DNA of 64,000 bases from Xenorhabdus budapestensis (GCF_002632465.1 NZ_NIBS01000002.1:124001-188000); one strand, 5' to 3'. Shown: positions 30,260 to 40,872, numbered from the stretch's first letter. Notes: a model not told the origin generated them from the letters alone. Translations and numbers: made by a program.

Positions 30260-30451
30260 ATGTTAGAAAGAAAAAGAAAAAATCCAGCGGACAACATACT
30301 TCCAAAACGGGTATATAGAGGGAAATCGAAATATGAGTATCATCCAGCAACAGGCGGTTCTATATCTATTTGCTGCCTAAATTCACCATTATCCGTTATC
30401 TGGAAAGAATACAACAAAATTGTAGAAAAAATTGAAAAAAATAGTACATAG
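30260..30451 (+). pseudogene. N-terminal fragment of a phage-type integrase
   Basis: The 63-residue frame (MLERKRKNPADNILPKRVYR then GKSKYEYHPATGGSISICCL) resembles the N-terminal arm-binding domain of lambdoid and other prophage tyrosine recombinases: basic RKRKNP start, then GKS-YE-HP and GGSI. It ends at a TAG after only that domain. No core-binding or catalytic domain (R...HxxR...Y) follows in any frame. A TGAGG ribosome binding site precedes the ATG. A hairpin ACGGGAGT/ACTCCCGT follows at 30479-30498. I read it as the relic of a departed or decayed prophage or island; a small independent DNA-binding protein is the alternative. Confidence 0.5.
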
Positions 30452-30859
30452 AGTTTGATATATGTCGAAATTAATAAGACGGGAGTTTCTACTCCCGTTA
30501 ACTCAGTCTATTTTCAAATTTAAAATAATCAAAGTATAATATTCAGGTAATCATTTATAAAATAACAGTCTATCTTCACTAGAATAAATTTTATTAATTA
30601 TAATAAAATCCACCTATATTATGAAATATTTTTCGCCAGTTTATGCTAATAAACACATCTTTTAAAACCCAATAAAACATAAGTAAAAATAATAATTAAT
30701 ATTAAGCATCTATCCCCCTGCCTCTATTTCTTCAGCATGATTTCTCTTTTCTTCATCAACACTATCGGCTTTTGAAATCCATGCTACGATATAAATTTCT
30801 ACTCTCAACTTCTGCTATCTAAACGTTGAAGCAAAACACGAATCAATGAGGTATTGTCT
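30452..30859 (+). other. AT-rich spacer before the lysozyme-inhibitor-like gene
   Basis: About 400 bases without a supportable gene, apart from the hairpin at 30479-30498 just after the integrase fragment. The right end presumably holds the promoter for the two secreted-protein genes that follow. Confidence 0.35.
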
Positions 30860-31339
30860 ATGCTTATAGATAAGAGAATAAAATTTTCCGTGCTCTCAAC
30901 TCTGCTCACTCTATTTTTATCACATACTACCTTTGCGAAAGATGGGACGTTGATTAATTTACCTGATAAAAAATTTGCGGTTATTTCAGTCGGTGACTTA
31001 GAAAGTGCATCAATTGGTAGTTATTCCATTGCCGTTTTCAAAGATCAGAAGCTGACAGATTTTAGTACTGGCGCAATTTTTTCCCGTGATGGTTCGCTAT
31101 TCGAAGATAATGGTAAACCAAGAGTGATGTTTGCAGACATTGATGATGATGGAGCCAAAGAGCTAATCGTCTCCAAGCTCACCGCAGGTTCAGGAAACTA
31201 TCTTGAAGTTGATGCACTCAAGATTACTGATAAAAATGTCAAATTACTCACTCGCATCAATACTGATAGCAAAAATGATCTCATCAAATTACTTCGCACC
31301 CATTGTAAGAAAGAACAATGTACAAAGCAGAAACGCTGA
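30860..31339 (+). CDS. PliI-like periplasmic lysozyme inhibitor
   Basis: The 159-residue product has a signal peptide (cleavage expected after residues TTFA, near 26) and a small periplasmic beta domain. GDLESASIGSYSIAVF, then a long acidic loop FADIDDDGAKELIV, then TAGSGNYLEVDAL recall the PliI family of inhibitors of invertebrate-type lysozyme. In those proteins an SGxY-like loop (here SGNY, residues 111-114) enters the enzyme's active site. ATG at 30860 is chosen because TGAGG is well spaced from it; a TTG at 30854 is too close. Such a protein would protect a bacterium living in insects or other invertebrates. The family call is from remembered motifs. Confidence 0.6.
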   Translation: MLIDKRIKFSVLSTLLTLFLSHTTFAKDGTLINLPDKKFAVISVGDLESASIGSYSIAVFKDQKLTDFSTGAIFSRDGSLFEDNGKPRVMFADIDDDGAKELIVSKLTAGSGNYLEVDALKITDKNVKLLTRINTDSKNDLIKLLRTHCKKEQCTKQKR

Positions 31340-31452
31340 TCATGTTCGAATCAATACGCACTTTCACCATAAAGATGTAAGGCAAACGATAGATAATGTA
31401 CTATTGTTAATGTTATCACTACTATCACGGTATAGTTGATAAAGGGGAATTT

Positions 31453-31830
31453 ATGAAACATCTTTTATTACCACTTTTTTTGATCCCATTCTCATTCTTC
31501 TCTTATGCCACACAGGTAAATGTAGATAAGATCGCAGAAACTTATTGTGATTTATTTGGCAAAGCTTCTGTCGAGGCATTCAAAACTAATGATTCACCAG
31601 ATGTGATAGCCCAGAAAAGCCTTAATCTACTACACAAAAAGGGATTAAACCTTAAAGAAATTCATTCCAGTAAAGATGAATTCGTTGCATCAATCAAACA
31701 AACAGTTATTGGCGTCAGAAAGAATAAGCAAACATTTCCAAGTAGCCGCCACTTTGACGAATCACTCGTTAAATCCGTCGAAAACTGTAAGATCCAAACA
31801 AAACATGCCTTATCTCAACATTCCCGGTAA
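31453..31830 (+). CDS. small secreted protein, function unknown
   Basis: The 125-residue product starts with a clear signal peptide (KHLLLPLFLIPFSFFSYA, cleavage near residue 19). The mature part of about 106 residues is mostly alpha-helical by appearance, Lys-rich, and has two cysteines (Cys32 and Cys112) that could form a disulphide. An AAGGGG ribosome binding site lies seven bases before the ATG. It follows the PliI-like gene on the same strand after 113 bases, so the two may be co-expressed periplasmic proteins. I do not recognise the family. Confidence 0.7.
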   Translation: MKHLLLPLFLIPFSFFSYATQVNVDKIAETYCDLFGKASVEAFKTNDSPDVIAQKSLNLLHKKGLNLKEIHSSKDEFVASIKQTVIGVRKNKQTFPSSRHFDESLVKSVENCKIQTKHALSQHSR

Positions 31831-31949
31831 TTAGTTCTGGAGCGACGAGAATTCGTCGCTCTTTGAGTATTTACTTTTGGAATATCAATCGGGGATGAAG
31901 TAAATTAAACGGTGAATTTAATAATAATTACATTAGTGAAAGAAAATTC

Positions 31950-32348
31950 TTAGGCAGTCCATTCACTGTTTTGAAGAACAACCCTATAGCCATCTATATC
32001 TTCAAAAGTTTTTCCAACTACATCCCAATAATTATTGTACGATGGTACTTCCTTAAAACCTGCGTCTATCATGCGTTGACAACATTGCTCCCAAACACTA
32101 TTTTCACTTAAATAAAAAACCAGCAGATTATCTTTTGTTGGTGCGCACCCAACAGTAGTTCCATGATGATGAGTAAACTCTAAATGATAGTTATGTTTTT
32201 CGTGTCCAATTATTGAACCATCAAAATCATTATGTCCCTGAAATTCACCTAATAATTTACAGCCTAAACCATTAACATACATATCAGTAATAACTTTAAG
32301 ATTATCAGTAGGCCTGGCAACTCTTAATACCGCTAATTCTGGGATCAT
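31950..32348 (-). CDS. VOC-family (glyoxalase/bleomycin resistance fold) protein
   Basis: The 132-residue protein has the beta-alpha-beta-beta-beta pattern of a vicinal-oxygen-chelate domain. It opens LAVLRVARPTDNLKVITDMY, has a mid-protein histidine cluster (HEKHNYHLEFTHHHGTTVG) and closes GKTFEDIDGYRVVLQN, the typical position of the metal-ligand Glu/Asp. Members include lactoylglutathione lyases, dioxygenases and drug-binding proteins; the substrate is not predictable. AAGGAG lies well spaced before the ATG. Its promoter, 150 bases upstream, has a SoxR-type operator, so a role in coping with redox-active compounds is likely. Confidence 0.85.
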   Translation of the reverse strand: MIPELAVLRVARPTDNLKVITDMYVNGLGCKLLGEFQGHNDFDGSIIGHEKHNYHLEFTHHHGTTVGCAPTKDNLLVFYLSENSVWEQCCQRMIDAGFKEVPSYNNYWDVVGKTFEDIDGYRVVLQNSEWTA

Positions 32349-32495
32349 TACATTCTCCTTATGACTTGACTTAAAATATTTATATATTTTATTTTCAACC
32401 TGATGATCATTTTTATTTTGAAATTATATATAAATAAATAACTCACCAATAAATTAAAATATATTCTCTACTTATTTTCGTTAACGAATGTGCAC

Positions 32496-32526
32496 ATTCT
32501 AAAACCTCAAGTTAGCTTGAGGTCAA
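32496..32526 (-). promoter_or_regulatory. SoxR-type promoter driving the VOC gene
   Basis: Plus-strand 32504-32523 reads ACCTCAAGTTAGCTTGAGGT, a near-perfect palindrome differing at one central base from the E. coli soxS operator (CCTCAAGTTAACTTGAGG). On the minus strand it sits inside a promoter with -35 TTGACC (32526-32521) and -10 TAGAAT (32501-32496). Exactly 19 bases separate them, the over-long spacer typical of MerR/SoxR-activated promoters. Transcription would start near 32489 and read the VOC gene at 32348. The rest of 32349-32495 is its 5' leader. Confidence 0.85.
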
Positions 32527-32554
32527 GTCATATTTCCATACATTTCATAATTAA

Positions 32555-32609
32555 TTTATTACTACCTGAAAACCACGTCCTGTAGGCGGGGAGTTCAGGT
32601 AGTAATAAA
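32555..32609. repeat. nested palindrome, possible transposon-end hairpin
   Basis: A 16-bp perfect inverted repeat (TTTATTACTACCTGAA at 32555-32570, TTCAGGTAGTAATAAA at 32594-32609) encloses a 23-base GC-rich core. The core can itself form an imperfect hairpin (CCACGTCCT against AGGCGGGG). It lies between the SoxR-type promoter and the icd terminator. The GC-rich subterminal hairpin recalls IS200/IS605-type ends or palindromic miniature elements; no transposase is present. It could also act as an extra bidirectional terminator. Confidence 0.55.
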
Positions 32610-32634
32610 AAACGGGAACTATTAAGCCCCCGTT
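32605..32634 (-). terminator. intrinsic terminator of icd
   Basis: On the minus strand AACGGG (32634-32629) pairs with CCCGTT (32616-32611) around a 12-base loop and continues into TTTTTTATT. It lies 22 bases after the icd stop codon. Confidence 0.75.
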
Positions 32635-32656
32635 ATCTATTTTATTAAGTAATCAA

Positions 32657-33910
32657 TTACATATGAGAAATAATAGCATCACCGAATTCGCTACATTTCA
32701 GCAGCCTAGCATCTTCCATCAGGCGTTCGAAGTCGTAAGTCACAGTCTTGGCGGCAATCGCACCCTCCATTCCTTTAACGATTAAATCAGCAGCTTCGAA
32801 CCATCCCATATGACGCAGCATCATCTCAGCAGAAAGGATGACTGAGCCTGGGTTTACTTTATCCTGACCTGCATATTTAGGTGCTGTGCCGTGTGTTGCT
32901 TCGAACAGAGCACACTCATCACCAATGTTTGCACCAGGAGCAATACCTATACCGCCTACTTGTGCCGCCAGCGCATCAGAAATGTAGTCACCATTTAGGT
33001 TCATACAAGCAATAACGTCATACTCAGCAGGACGCAGCAGGATCTGTTGCAGGAATGCGTCTGCAATTACGTCCTTGATAATAATATCCTTACCGCTTTT
33101 AGGGTTCTTGATCTTCACCCACGGGCCACCATCCAGCAGTTCACCACCAAATTCAGTACGCGCTAATTCATAACCCCAATCCTTAAAGGCACCTTCAGTA
33201 AATTTCATGATGTTGCCTTTATGAACCAAAGTCACTGATTCACGGTCATTATCAATCGCATATTCGATCGCAGAACGCACCAAACGTTTAGTGCCTTCTT
33301 CTGAGCATGGTTTCACACCAATACCACACTGCTGAGGGAAGCGGATTTTGGAAACACTCATTTCATTCTGCAAGAATTTGATGACTTTATCAGCTTCCGC
33401 AGATCCCGCTTTCCATTCAATACCAGCATAAATATCTTCCGCATTCTCACGGAAAATAACCATGTCAGTTAATTCAGGTTGCTTAACAGGGCTTGGCGTA
33501 CCTTGATAGTAACGAACCGGGCGCAGGCAGACGTACAAATCTAACTGTTGACGCAATGCAACATTCAGAGAACGGATGCCGCCACCAACCGGAGTTGTCA
33601 GAGGGCCTTTGATTGCAACACGATATTCACGGATCAGATCCAGTGTTTCATCCGGTAACCAAACATCTTTACCGTAAACATGTGTAGATTTTTCTCCTGT
33701 ATAGATTTCCATCCAAGAAATTTTGCGCTCACCGCTATACGCTTTCTGAACCGCAGCATCAACAACTTTCAGCATAACCGGCGTTACATCAACACCAATA
33801 CCATCCCCTTCGATATAAGGGATTACCGGGTTATTCGGAACATTTAATTTACCTTTGGTATCAATAGTAATTTTTTCACCTTCCGCCGGAACAACTACTT
33901 TGCTTTCCAT
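32657..33910 (-). CDS. icd: NADP-dependent isocitrate dehydrogenase
   Basis: Icd oxidatively decarboxylates isocitrate to 2-oxoglutarate in the TCA cycle. The 417-residue product (416 in E. coli) is collinear with the E. coli enzyme. It keeps the regulatory phosphorylation site Ser114 in [12 protein letters not shown], the isocitrate and metal ligands around [17 protein letters not shown] and [11 protein letters not shown], and the NADP-binding [17 protein letters not shown] segment. AAAGGAGAGG provides a strong ribosome binding site. It is transcribed divergently from rluE across 141 bases. Confidence 0.98.
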   Translation of the reverse strand: MESKVVVPAEGEKITIDTKGKLNVPNNPVIPYIEGDGIGVDVTPVMLKVVDAAVQKAYSGERKISWMEIYTGEKSTHVYGKDVWLPDETLDLIREYRVAIKGPLTTPVGGGIRSLNVALRQQLDLYVCLRPVRYYQGTPSPVKQPELTDMVIFRENAEDIYAGIEWKAGSAEADKVIKFLQNEMSVSKIRFPQQCGIGVKPCSEEGTKRLVRSAIEYAIDNDRESVTLVHKGNIMKFTEGAFKDWGYELARTEFGGELLDGGPWVKIKNPKSGKDIIIKDVIADAFLQQILLRPAEYDVIACMNLNGDYISDALAAQVGGIGIAPGANIGDECALFEATHGTAPKYAGQDKVNPGSVILSAEMMLRHMGWFEAADLIVKGMEGAIAAKTVTYDFERLMEDARLLKCSEFGDAIISHM

Positions 33911-34051
33911 TAACCTCTCCTTTCAAGTAAGCGCAATGCCTTGTTAATTTTTTGTAAGGGACGTGTCAATATTACTTGAATATTCTGCAAACGCCAATGG
34001 GCACAGATTTCAGGTATAATATTTCCCCCTCATTTTGAGCAATAAATTATC

Positions 34052-34681
34052 ATGACAAATTTCTCTATTAAAAAACGCAAACTTAATCGATTCAGTCAAA
34101 GAAAAAATAGCGCTCCCTCAAAAAACATTACTGGTCCCCGCCAGGTGTTGATATTTAATAAACCTTATGATGTTCTCCCCCAATTCACAGACGAGACGGG
34201 AAGAACAACGTTAAAAAATTTTATTCCTTTTAATGACGTTTATGCAGCAGGTCGTCTGGATCGTGATAGTGAAGGGTTGTTGGTTTTAACTAATGATGGA
34301 AAATTACAGGCTAATTTAACGCAGCCCAAGAGAAAAACTGCCAAAGTTTATTATGTTCAAGTAGAAGGAATACCCGATGAAGCCGCACTTAACAAGCTGC
34401 GTAACGGTATTATTCTGAAAGATGGTTCAACACTCCCTGCCGGAGCGGAATTAATAGAGGAACCCGTCTGGCTTTGGGAACGAACACCGCCAATTCGGGA
34501 AAGGAAAAACATTCCAGTGAGCTGGCTGAAAATTACGCTTTTTGAAGGTCGTAATCGCCAGGTACGTAGAATGACAGCTCATATAGGTTTTCCAACATTA
34601 CGTCTTATTCGTTTCAGTATGGGTTCACTACAGTTAGGGGATCTGTCCCCTGGAGAATGGAGGAAAATTGATTTTGTTTAG
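34052..34681 (+). CDS. rluE: 23S rRNA pseudouridine(2457) synthase RluE
   Basis: RluE converts U2457 of 23S rRNA to pseudouridine. The 209-residue RsuA/RluB/E/F-type enzyme has a basic N-terminal tail, then [15 protein letters not shown]. The catalytic Asp70 lies in [19 protein letters not shown], followed by TYR-box-type KVYYVQVEG and the C-terminal [21 protein letters not shown]. There is no S4 domain, as in E. coli RluE (217). Its last bases overlap the nudJ start, forming a two-gene operon. Confidence 0.95.
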   Translation: MTNFSIKKRKLNRFSQRKNSAPSKNITGPRQVLIFNKPYDVLPQFTDETGRTTLKNFIPFNDVYAAGRLDRDSEGLLVLTNDGKLQANLTQPKRKTAKVYYVQVEGIPDEAALNKLRNGIILKDGSTLPAGAELIEEPVWLWERTPPIRERKNIPVSWLKITLFEGRNRQVRRMTAHIGFPTLRLIRFSMGSLQLGDLSPGEWRKIDFV

Positions 34682-35126
34682 TCCACATATTACTGTTGCC
34701 TGCATAGTACATGCAAAAAATCAATTCTTAGTTGTTGAAGAGCTTATCAATGGCAAACCTCTCTGGAATCAGCCTGCCGGTCATCTTGAAGCTGATGAAA
34801 CATTACTGGAAGCTGCTGAACGCGAATTATGGGAAGAAACCGGTATTCGTGCCAAGCCACAGGCATTACTGAAATTACATCAATGGGTCGCTCCTGATGG
34901 AACACCTTTTATCCGTTTTCTGTTTCTGGTTGAACTGGAAAAAACCGTGAATACGGCTCCCCTAGATAGTGATATTCATTGCTGTCATTGGCTCAGCGCA
35001 GAAGAAATCATCAATAGTTCACAACTACGTTCACCGCTGGTTGCTGAAAGTGTGCGGAGTTATTTAGAAAATAAGGCTTATCAATTAACAATATTGGGTA
35101 GCTATGGGCCACCTTTTGCCAAATAG
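34674..35126 (+). CDS. nudJ: NudJ, Nudix phosphatase (HMP-PP / nucleoside diphosphatase)
   Basis: NudJ hydrolyses HMP-PP, thiamine pyrophosphate and nucleoside di- and triphosphates. The 150-residue product has the complete Nudix box GX5EX7REUXEEXGU as [23 protein letters not shown] (residues 36-58, given in the order seen). The start is TTG at 34674, giving [12 protein letters not shown], which aligns with E. coli MFKPHVTVACVV. It overlaps the rluE stop and uses GGAGG at 34659-34663. A second in-frame TTG at 34668 is possible but sits too close to that site. The next gene, mnmA, starts 110 bases later. Confidence 0.93.
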   Translation: MFSPHITVACIVHAKNQFLVVEELINGKPLWNQPAGHLEADETLLEAAERELWEETGIRAKPQALLKLHQWVAPDGTPFIRFLFLVELEKTVNTAPLDSDIHCCHWLSAEEIINSSQLRSPLVAESVRSYLENKAYQLTILGSYGPPFAK

Positions 35127-35236
35127 TTTCTTATTAAATGGAAAGCAAATCACAAGAGCGTAAAGACGTTTGGTGCACCTTACCTGCCAACGTGTTACAG
35201 TATTACGTTTATTTTTTTCCGCAGTGAGATATATCC

Positions 35237-36340
35237 ATGTCAGATAACAGCCAGAAAAAAGTCATCGTCGGGATGTCCGGTGGTGTTGATTCATCCGTTT
35301 CCGCTTACCTACTGCAACAGCAGGGTTATCAGGTAGCTGGCCTGTTTATGAAAAACTGGGAAGAAGATGACGATGAAGAATATTGCTCAGCCGCCGCTGA
35401 CCTTAACGATGCTCAGGCAGTGTGTGATAAACTGGGCATTGAACTACACACCATCAATTTTGCAGCCGAGTATTGGGATAATGTATTTGAACATTTTCTT
35501 GCCGAATACAAAGCAGGCAGAACTCCAAACCCAGATATTCTCTGCAACAAAGAGATTAAGTTCAAGGCATTTTTAGAATTTGCCGCAGAAGACTTAGGTG
35601 CTGATTACATTGCAACTGGTCATTACGTCCGCCGTCGGGATGTGGCTGGTGTCAGCCAATTACTTCGTGGCCTTGATGGCAATAAAGATCAAAGCTATTT
35701 CTTATATACCCTGAGTCACCAGCAGGTTGCAAAAAGTTTATTTCCAGTCGGGGAACTTGAAAAACCTGAAGTTCGCCGTATTGCCGAAGAAATCGGGCTA
35801 ATCACAGCGAAGAAAAAAGATTCCACAGGTATCTGTTTTATTGGTGAACGTAAGTTCCGTGATTTTCTAGGGCGTTATCTGCCAGCCCAACCTGGTCCGA
35901 TTGTTACCGTTGATGGACAAACTATCGGGCAACATACCGGCCTGATGTACCATACACTTGGTCAGCGCAAAGGGTTAGGTATCGGAGGAACTAAAGATGG
36001 CAATGAAGACCCCTGGTACGTTGTTGATAAAAATGTTGAAAATAATACGCTGATTGTCGCTCAGGGGCATGAGCATCCCCGCCTGATGTCTGTCGGCTTA
36101 ATTGCACAACAACTTCATTGGGTTGATCGCCAGCCATTAAAAACAGAAATCCGCTGTGTGGTAAAAACACGCTATCGTCAGCAGGATATCCCTTGTACCG
36201 TCATTCCTTTGAGTGAAGATAAAATTGAGGTTCATTTTGATAGCCCCGTTGCCGCAGTCACCCCCGGCCAATCAGCAGTGTTTTATCAGGGAGACATTTG
36301 TCTCGGCGGTGGTGTGATCGAACAACGTATACAGGAGTAA
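35237..36340 (+). CDS. mnmA: tRNA-specific 2-thiouridylase MnmA
   Basis: MnmA adds sulphur to U34 of tRNAs for Lys, Glu and Gln using ATP and a persulphide relayed by TusE. The 367 residues (368 in E. coli) include the PP-loop [10 protein letters not shown] (12-21) and the catalytic Cys103 ([12 protein letters not shown]) and Cys200 ([13 protein letters not shown]). The tRNA-recognition and C-terminal beta-barrel domains end [11 protein letters not shown]. It is immediately followed by hflD, whose GTG start lies two bases after the mnmA stop. Confidence 0.97.
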   Translation: MSDNSQKKVIVGMSGGVDSSVSAYLLQQQGYQVAGLFMKNWEEDDDEEYCSAAADLNDAQAVCDKLGIELHTINFAAEYWDNVFEHFLAEYKAGRTPNPDILCNKEIKFKAFLEFAAEDLGADYIATGHYVRRRDVAGVSQLLRGLDGNKDQSYFLYTLSHQQVAKSLFPVGELEKPEVRRIAEEIGLITAKKKDSTGICFIGERKFRDFLGRYLPAQPGPIVTVDGQTIGQHTGLMYHTLGQRKGLGIGGTKDGNEDPWYVVDKNVENNTLIVAQGHEHPRLMSVGLIAQQLHWVDRQPLKTEIRCVVKTRYRQQDIPCTVIPLSEDKIEVHFDSPVAAVTPGQSAVFYQGDICLGGGVIEQRIQE

Positions 36341-36342
36341 TC

Positions 36343-38375
<2,033 letters not shown>

Positions 38376-38395
38376 AGCTCTTTTATTTATATAAT

Positions 38396-38421
38396 CGTGA
38401 ACGGGAAAATTCCCGTTCACG
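38396..38421 (+). terminator. probable terminator of purB
   Basis: CGTGAACGGGAA and TTCCCGTTCACG (38396-38407 and 38410-38421) form a perfect 12-bp inverted repeat just after purB. There is no strong T-tract, so termination efficiency is uncertain. Up to the phoP start (38667) the spacer is otherwise AT-rich. Confidence 0.6.
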
Positions 38422-38617
38422 TATTGCAAAATAGTCAAATCTTATATGAAATATAAATAAGTTGTAAAGTTATAAGCTATTATTGAATCAACTTATTGTT
38501 TTTGACAATTCATTCATTAACATACCAACAATAGACTGAATAGTTACTATACTTGGTTTAATCATAACAGTATATCTATAATCTATTTAAATCCACTGAT
38601 TAATTTGACTATCTGGC

Positions 38618-38634
38618 TATTTAAGATTTATTTG
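38618..38634 (+). promoter_or_regulatory. candidate PhoP box upstream of phoPQ
   Basis: TATTTA-AGATT-TATTTG matches the PhoP box pattern (two TGTTTA-like hexamers separated by five bases) at 5 of 6 and 4 of 6 positions. It lies about 33 bases before the phoP ATG. In E. coli phoPQ is autoregulated through such a box. The match is imperfect in an AT-rich region, so this is only a candidate. Confidence 0.3.
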
Positions 38635-38666
38635 ATAAATTTTACTAGTTAGCATAAGGAATCATT

Positions 38667-39338
38667 ATGCGAATATTAATAGTTGAAGATAATGCGTTAC
38701 TTCGCCATCACCTAAAAGTACAGCTCCGGGATATTGGTCATCAGGTTGATGCTGCCGAAGATACAAAGGAGGCAGATTATTACCTGAAAGAAAATCATCC
38801 TGATGTCGCAATCATTGATCTAGGTTTACCAGGAGAAGATGGTTTGAGTTTAATTAAGCGCTGGCGTAGCGATCATATTAATATCCCTATTCTCATTCTC
38901 ACTGCCCGTGAAAGCTGGCAAGAAAAAGTGACTGTGCTGAATGCCGGGGCAGATGATTACGTTACCAAGCCTTTCCAACTAGAGGAAATTAATGCACGTA
39001 TACAAGCCCTGATGCGTCGTAATAGCGGATTAGCATCTCAAGTTGCCGAATTACCACCGTTTCTAATCGATCTCTCACGTAAGGAGTTTTCTGTTAATGG
39101 TAAAAAGATAAAATTGACCGCCTTCGAATATACAATTATTGAAACCTTGATGCGTAATAATGGTAAAGTTGTCAGTAAGGAATTATTGATGAGGCAGTTG
39201 TATCCTGACGCTGAATTGCGTGAAAGCCATACAATTGATGTATTAATGGGGCGCTTAAGAAAAAAAATACTGAACGAATGGCCGGATGAAGTTATTGTTA
39301 CTGTCCGTGGCCAAGGTTACCGCTTTGATGTGAAATAG
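38667..39338 (+). CDS. phoP: PhoP, response regulator of Mg2+ and host-peptide signalling
   Basis: PhoP is the OmpR-type regulator phosphorylated by PhoQ; it controls Mg2+ uptake, lipid A modification and virulence in enterobacteria. The 223-residue protein has the same length as E. coli PhoP. It has acidic residues EDN at 7-9, phosphoacceptor Asp51 in [12 protein letters not shown] and Lys in VTKPF. The winged-helix region ([21 protein letters not shown]) and [15 protein letters not shown] are nearly identical to E. coli. AAGGAA precedes the ATG. phoQ follows after four bases. Confidence 0.97.
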   Translation: MRILIVEDNALLRHHLKVQLRDIGHQVDAAEDTKEADYYLKENHPDVAIIDLGLPGEDGLSLIKRWRSDHINIPILILTARESWQEKVTVLNAGADDYVTKPFQLEEINARIQALMRRNSGLASQVAELPPFLIDLSRKEFSVNGKKIKLTAFEYTIIETLMRNNGKVVSKELLMRQLYPDAELRESHTIDVLMGRLRKKILNEWPDEVIVTVRGQGYRFDVK

Positions 39339-39342
39339 CGTA

Positions 39343-40872
39343 ATGTTTAAATTACCGAGCAAGCATGCCTCTCTGAGAACACGATTTCTCATGGTGACAA
39401 CAGTTATTATTCTCGCATTGACTTTGCCATATGGGATTGTCGCCATTGTCGGGTATTTAATGCGTTTTGATAACGATACTTACGCTATACTCAATAACCA
39501 GAGTAATCTATTTTATTCCCTTGCCAGATGGAAAGAAAATAAGTTGGATATTATTTTCCCAGAAAATTTCCACACAGGTAATCGCTCATTAACCCTGATT
39601 TATGACGATAAAAATAAAATCCTCTGGCGTCAGCATTACGCACCAGAACTTGAAAAAAAAATCCCCTCTAGCTGGCTGAAAAAAAATGGCCTATATGAAT
39701 TAGAGGCTTATTATACAGATATAAATTCTAAGCTATATTCTGAATCAGATAATAAACACACAACAAATAACCATACTGACGCCAATAAGAAGACCGATAT
39801 CAACAACAAGAGCGGCACTAACAACAAGGTTATTACCAATAGTGATAACATAGGTGAGCAAGAGCTGTTAACTTTTTCTGTTGCCATCAATATTTATCCG
39901 GCAACTGATACTCTTCCTGCAATGACCATTGCTGTTATCAATACCATTCCGCAGAGTCTACTGCCGTCAGAAAAAATCTGGGAATGGTTCGGTTATGTAT
40001 TGATTGCCAATCTGATTTTAGTTGCCCCATTGATCTGGCTTGCGGCTGACTGGAGCTTACGTCCGATTAAATCGTTAATTGTTCAAATAAGTTCTTTGGA
40101 AAAAGGTGAACGTGAAGAATTAGACGAAAACCCTCCATCCGAATTAAAAGGTTTGATTAAAAACTTGAATGCATTATTGGACAATGAGCGCCAGCGTTAT
40201 ATAAAGTATCGAACAACCTTATCTGATTTGACACATAGCCTGAAAACACCTCTGGCGGTGCTGCAATCCACACTCCGTTCCCTTCGCTCAAGTGAACAGA
40301 TGACCATTGAACAAGCTGAGCCAGTCATGCTTGAACAAATTGACCGAATTTCCCAACAAATTGGTTATTATTTACATCGGGCCAATATATACAACGATCA
40401 CAATCTCATTCTAAAAAAAGTTTTTTCAGTTCCAACTTTACTCGATAGCCTTATCAATGCATTGACAAAAGTCTATCAACACAAAGGGGTCAACATCACT
40501 TTAGATATTTCCCCTGAACTGACTTGGTTAGGTGAAAAAAATGATTTTTTGGAAGTCATTGGAAATATTTTGGAGAATGCCTGTAAATATTGTCTGGAGT
40601 TTGTTGAAGTGACTGCTCTGACAGGTGAAAATTTCATTACCATTATTATTGATGATGATGGGCCAGGTGTTCCTCCCGATAAACGCAGTATCGTTTTCGA
40701 ACGTGGACTAAGAGCAGATACATTACGTCCGGGACAAGGATTGGGGTTATCGATCGCCTCAGAAATTGTGGAACAATATGATGGTGATATTAGCATTGGC
40801 AATAGCCATCTGGGAGGTGCCAGAGTGAGTGTAACCTTCCGAAACCAACGGATAACGACCAACACGCCTTGA
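39343..40872 (+). CDS. phoQ: PhoQ, sensor histidine kinase with an Asn-rich sensor-domain insert
   Basis: PhoQ senses low Mg2+, acid pH and cationic antimicrobial peptides in the periplasm and controls PhoP. The 509-residue protein is about 23 longer than in E. coli. It has a first membrane helix (about 15-38), a periplasmic PAS-like sensor (about 41-212), a second helix (about 214-235), HAMP, phosphoacceptor His298 in LTHSLKTPLAVL, and an ATP-binding domain with NILENACKY, DDDGPGVP and GQGLGLSIA. In the sensor, where E. coli has the EDDDDAE patch that binds Mg2+ at the membrane, residues 133-170 are Asn-, Lys- and Thr-rich with repeats (DANKKT, DINNKS, GTNNKV). The rest of the sensor (AVN-like AINIYPATDTLPAMTI) is conserved. 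Confidence 0.95.
   Translation: MFKLPSKHASLRTRFLMVTTVIILALTLPYGIVAIVGYLMRFDNDTYAILNNQSNLFYSLARWKENKLDIIFPENFHTGNRSLTLIYDDKNKILWRQHYAPELEKKIPSSWLKKNGLYELEAYYTDINSKLYSESDNKHTTNNHTDANKKTDINNKSGTNNKVITNSDNIGEQELLTFSVAINIYPATDTLPAMTIAVINTIPQSLLPSEKIWEWFGYVLIANLILVAPLIWLAADWSLRPIKSLIVQISSLEKGEREELDENPPSELKGLIKNLNALLDNERQRYIKYRTTLSDLTHSLKTPLAVLQSTLRSLRSSEQMTIEQAEPVMLEQIDRISQQIGYYLHRANIYNDHNLILKKVFSVPTLLDSLINALTKVYQHKGVNITLDISPELTWLGEKNDFLEVIGNILENACKYCLEFVEVTALTGENFITIIIDDDGPGVPPDKRSIVFERGLRADTLRPGQGLGLSIASEIVEQYDGDISIGNSHLGGARVSVTFRNQRITTNTP
39739..39852 (+). repeat. 18-bp imperfect tandem repeat inside phoQ
   Basis: Codons 133-170 of phoQ contain at least four in-frame six-codon units (encoding DANKKT, DINNKS, GTNNKV, ITNSDN), preceded by a looser one (TTNNHT). 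Units differ at several bases. The repeats keep the reading frame and lie in the periplasmic sensor domain. Confidence 0.7.

Noticed and set aside
38376-38666. CRISPR-like or phage attachment repeats near phoP
   Set aside because: Only a purB-type terminator palindrome and AT-rich sequence are present; there are no regularly spaced repeats.
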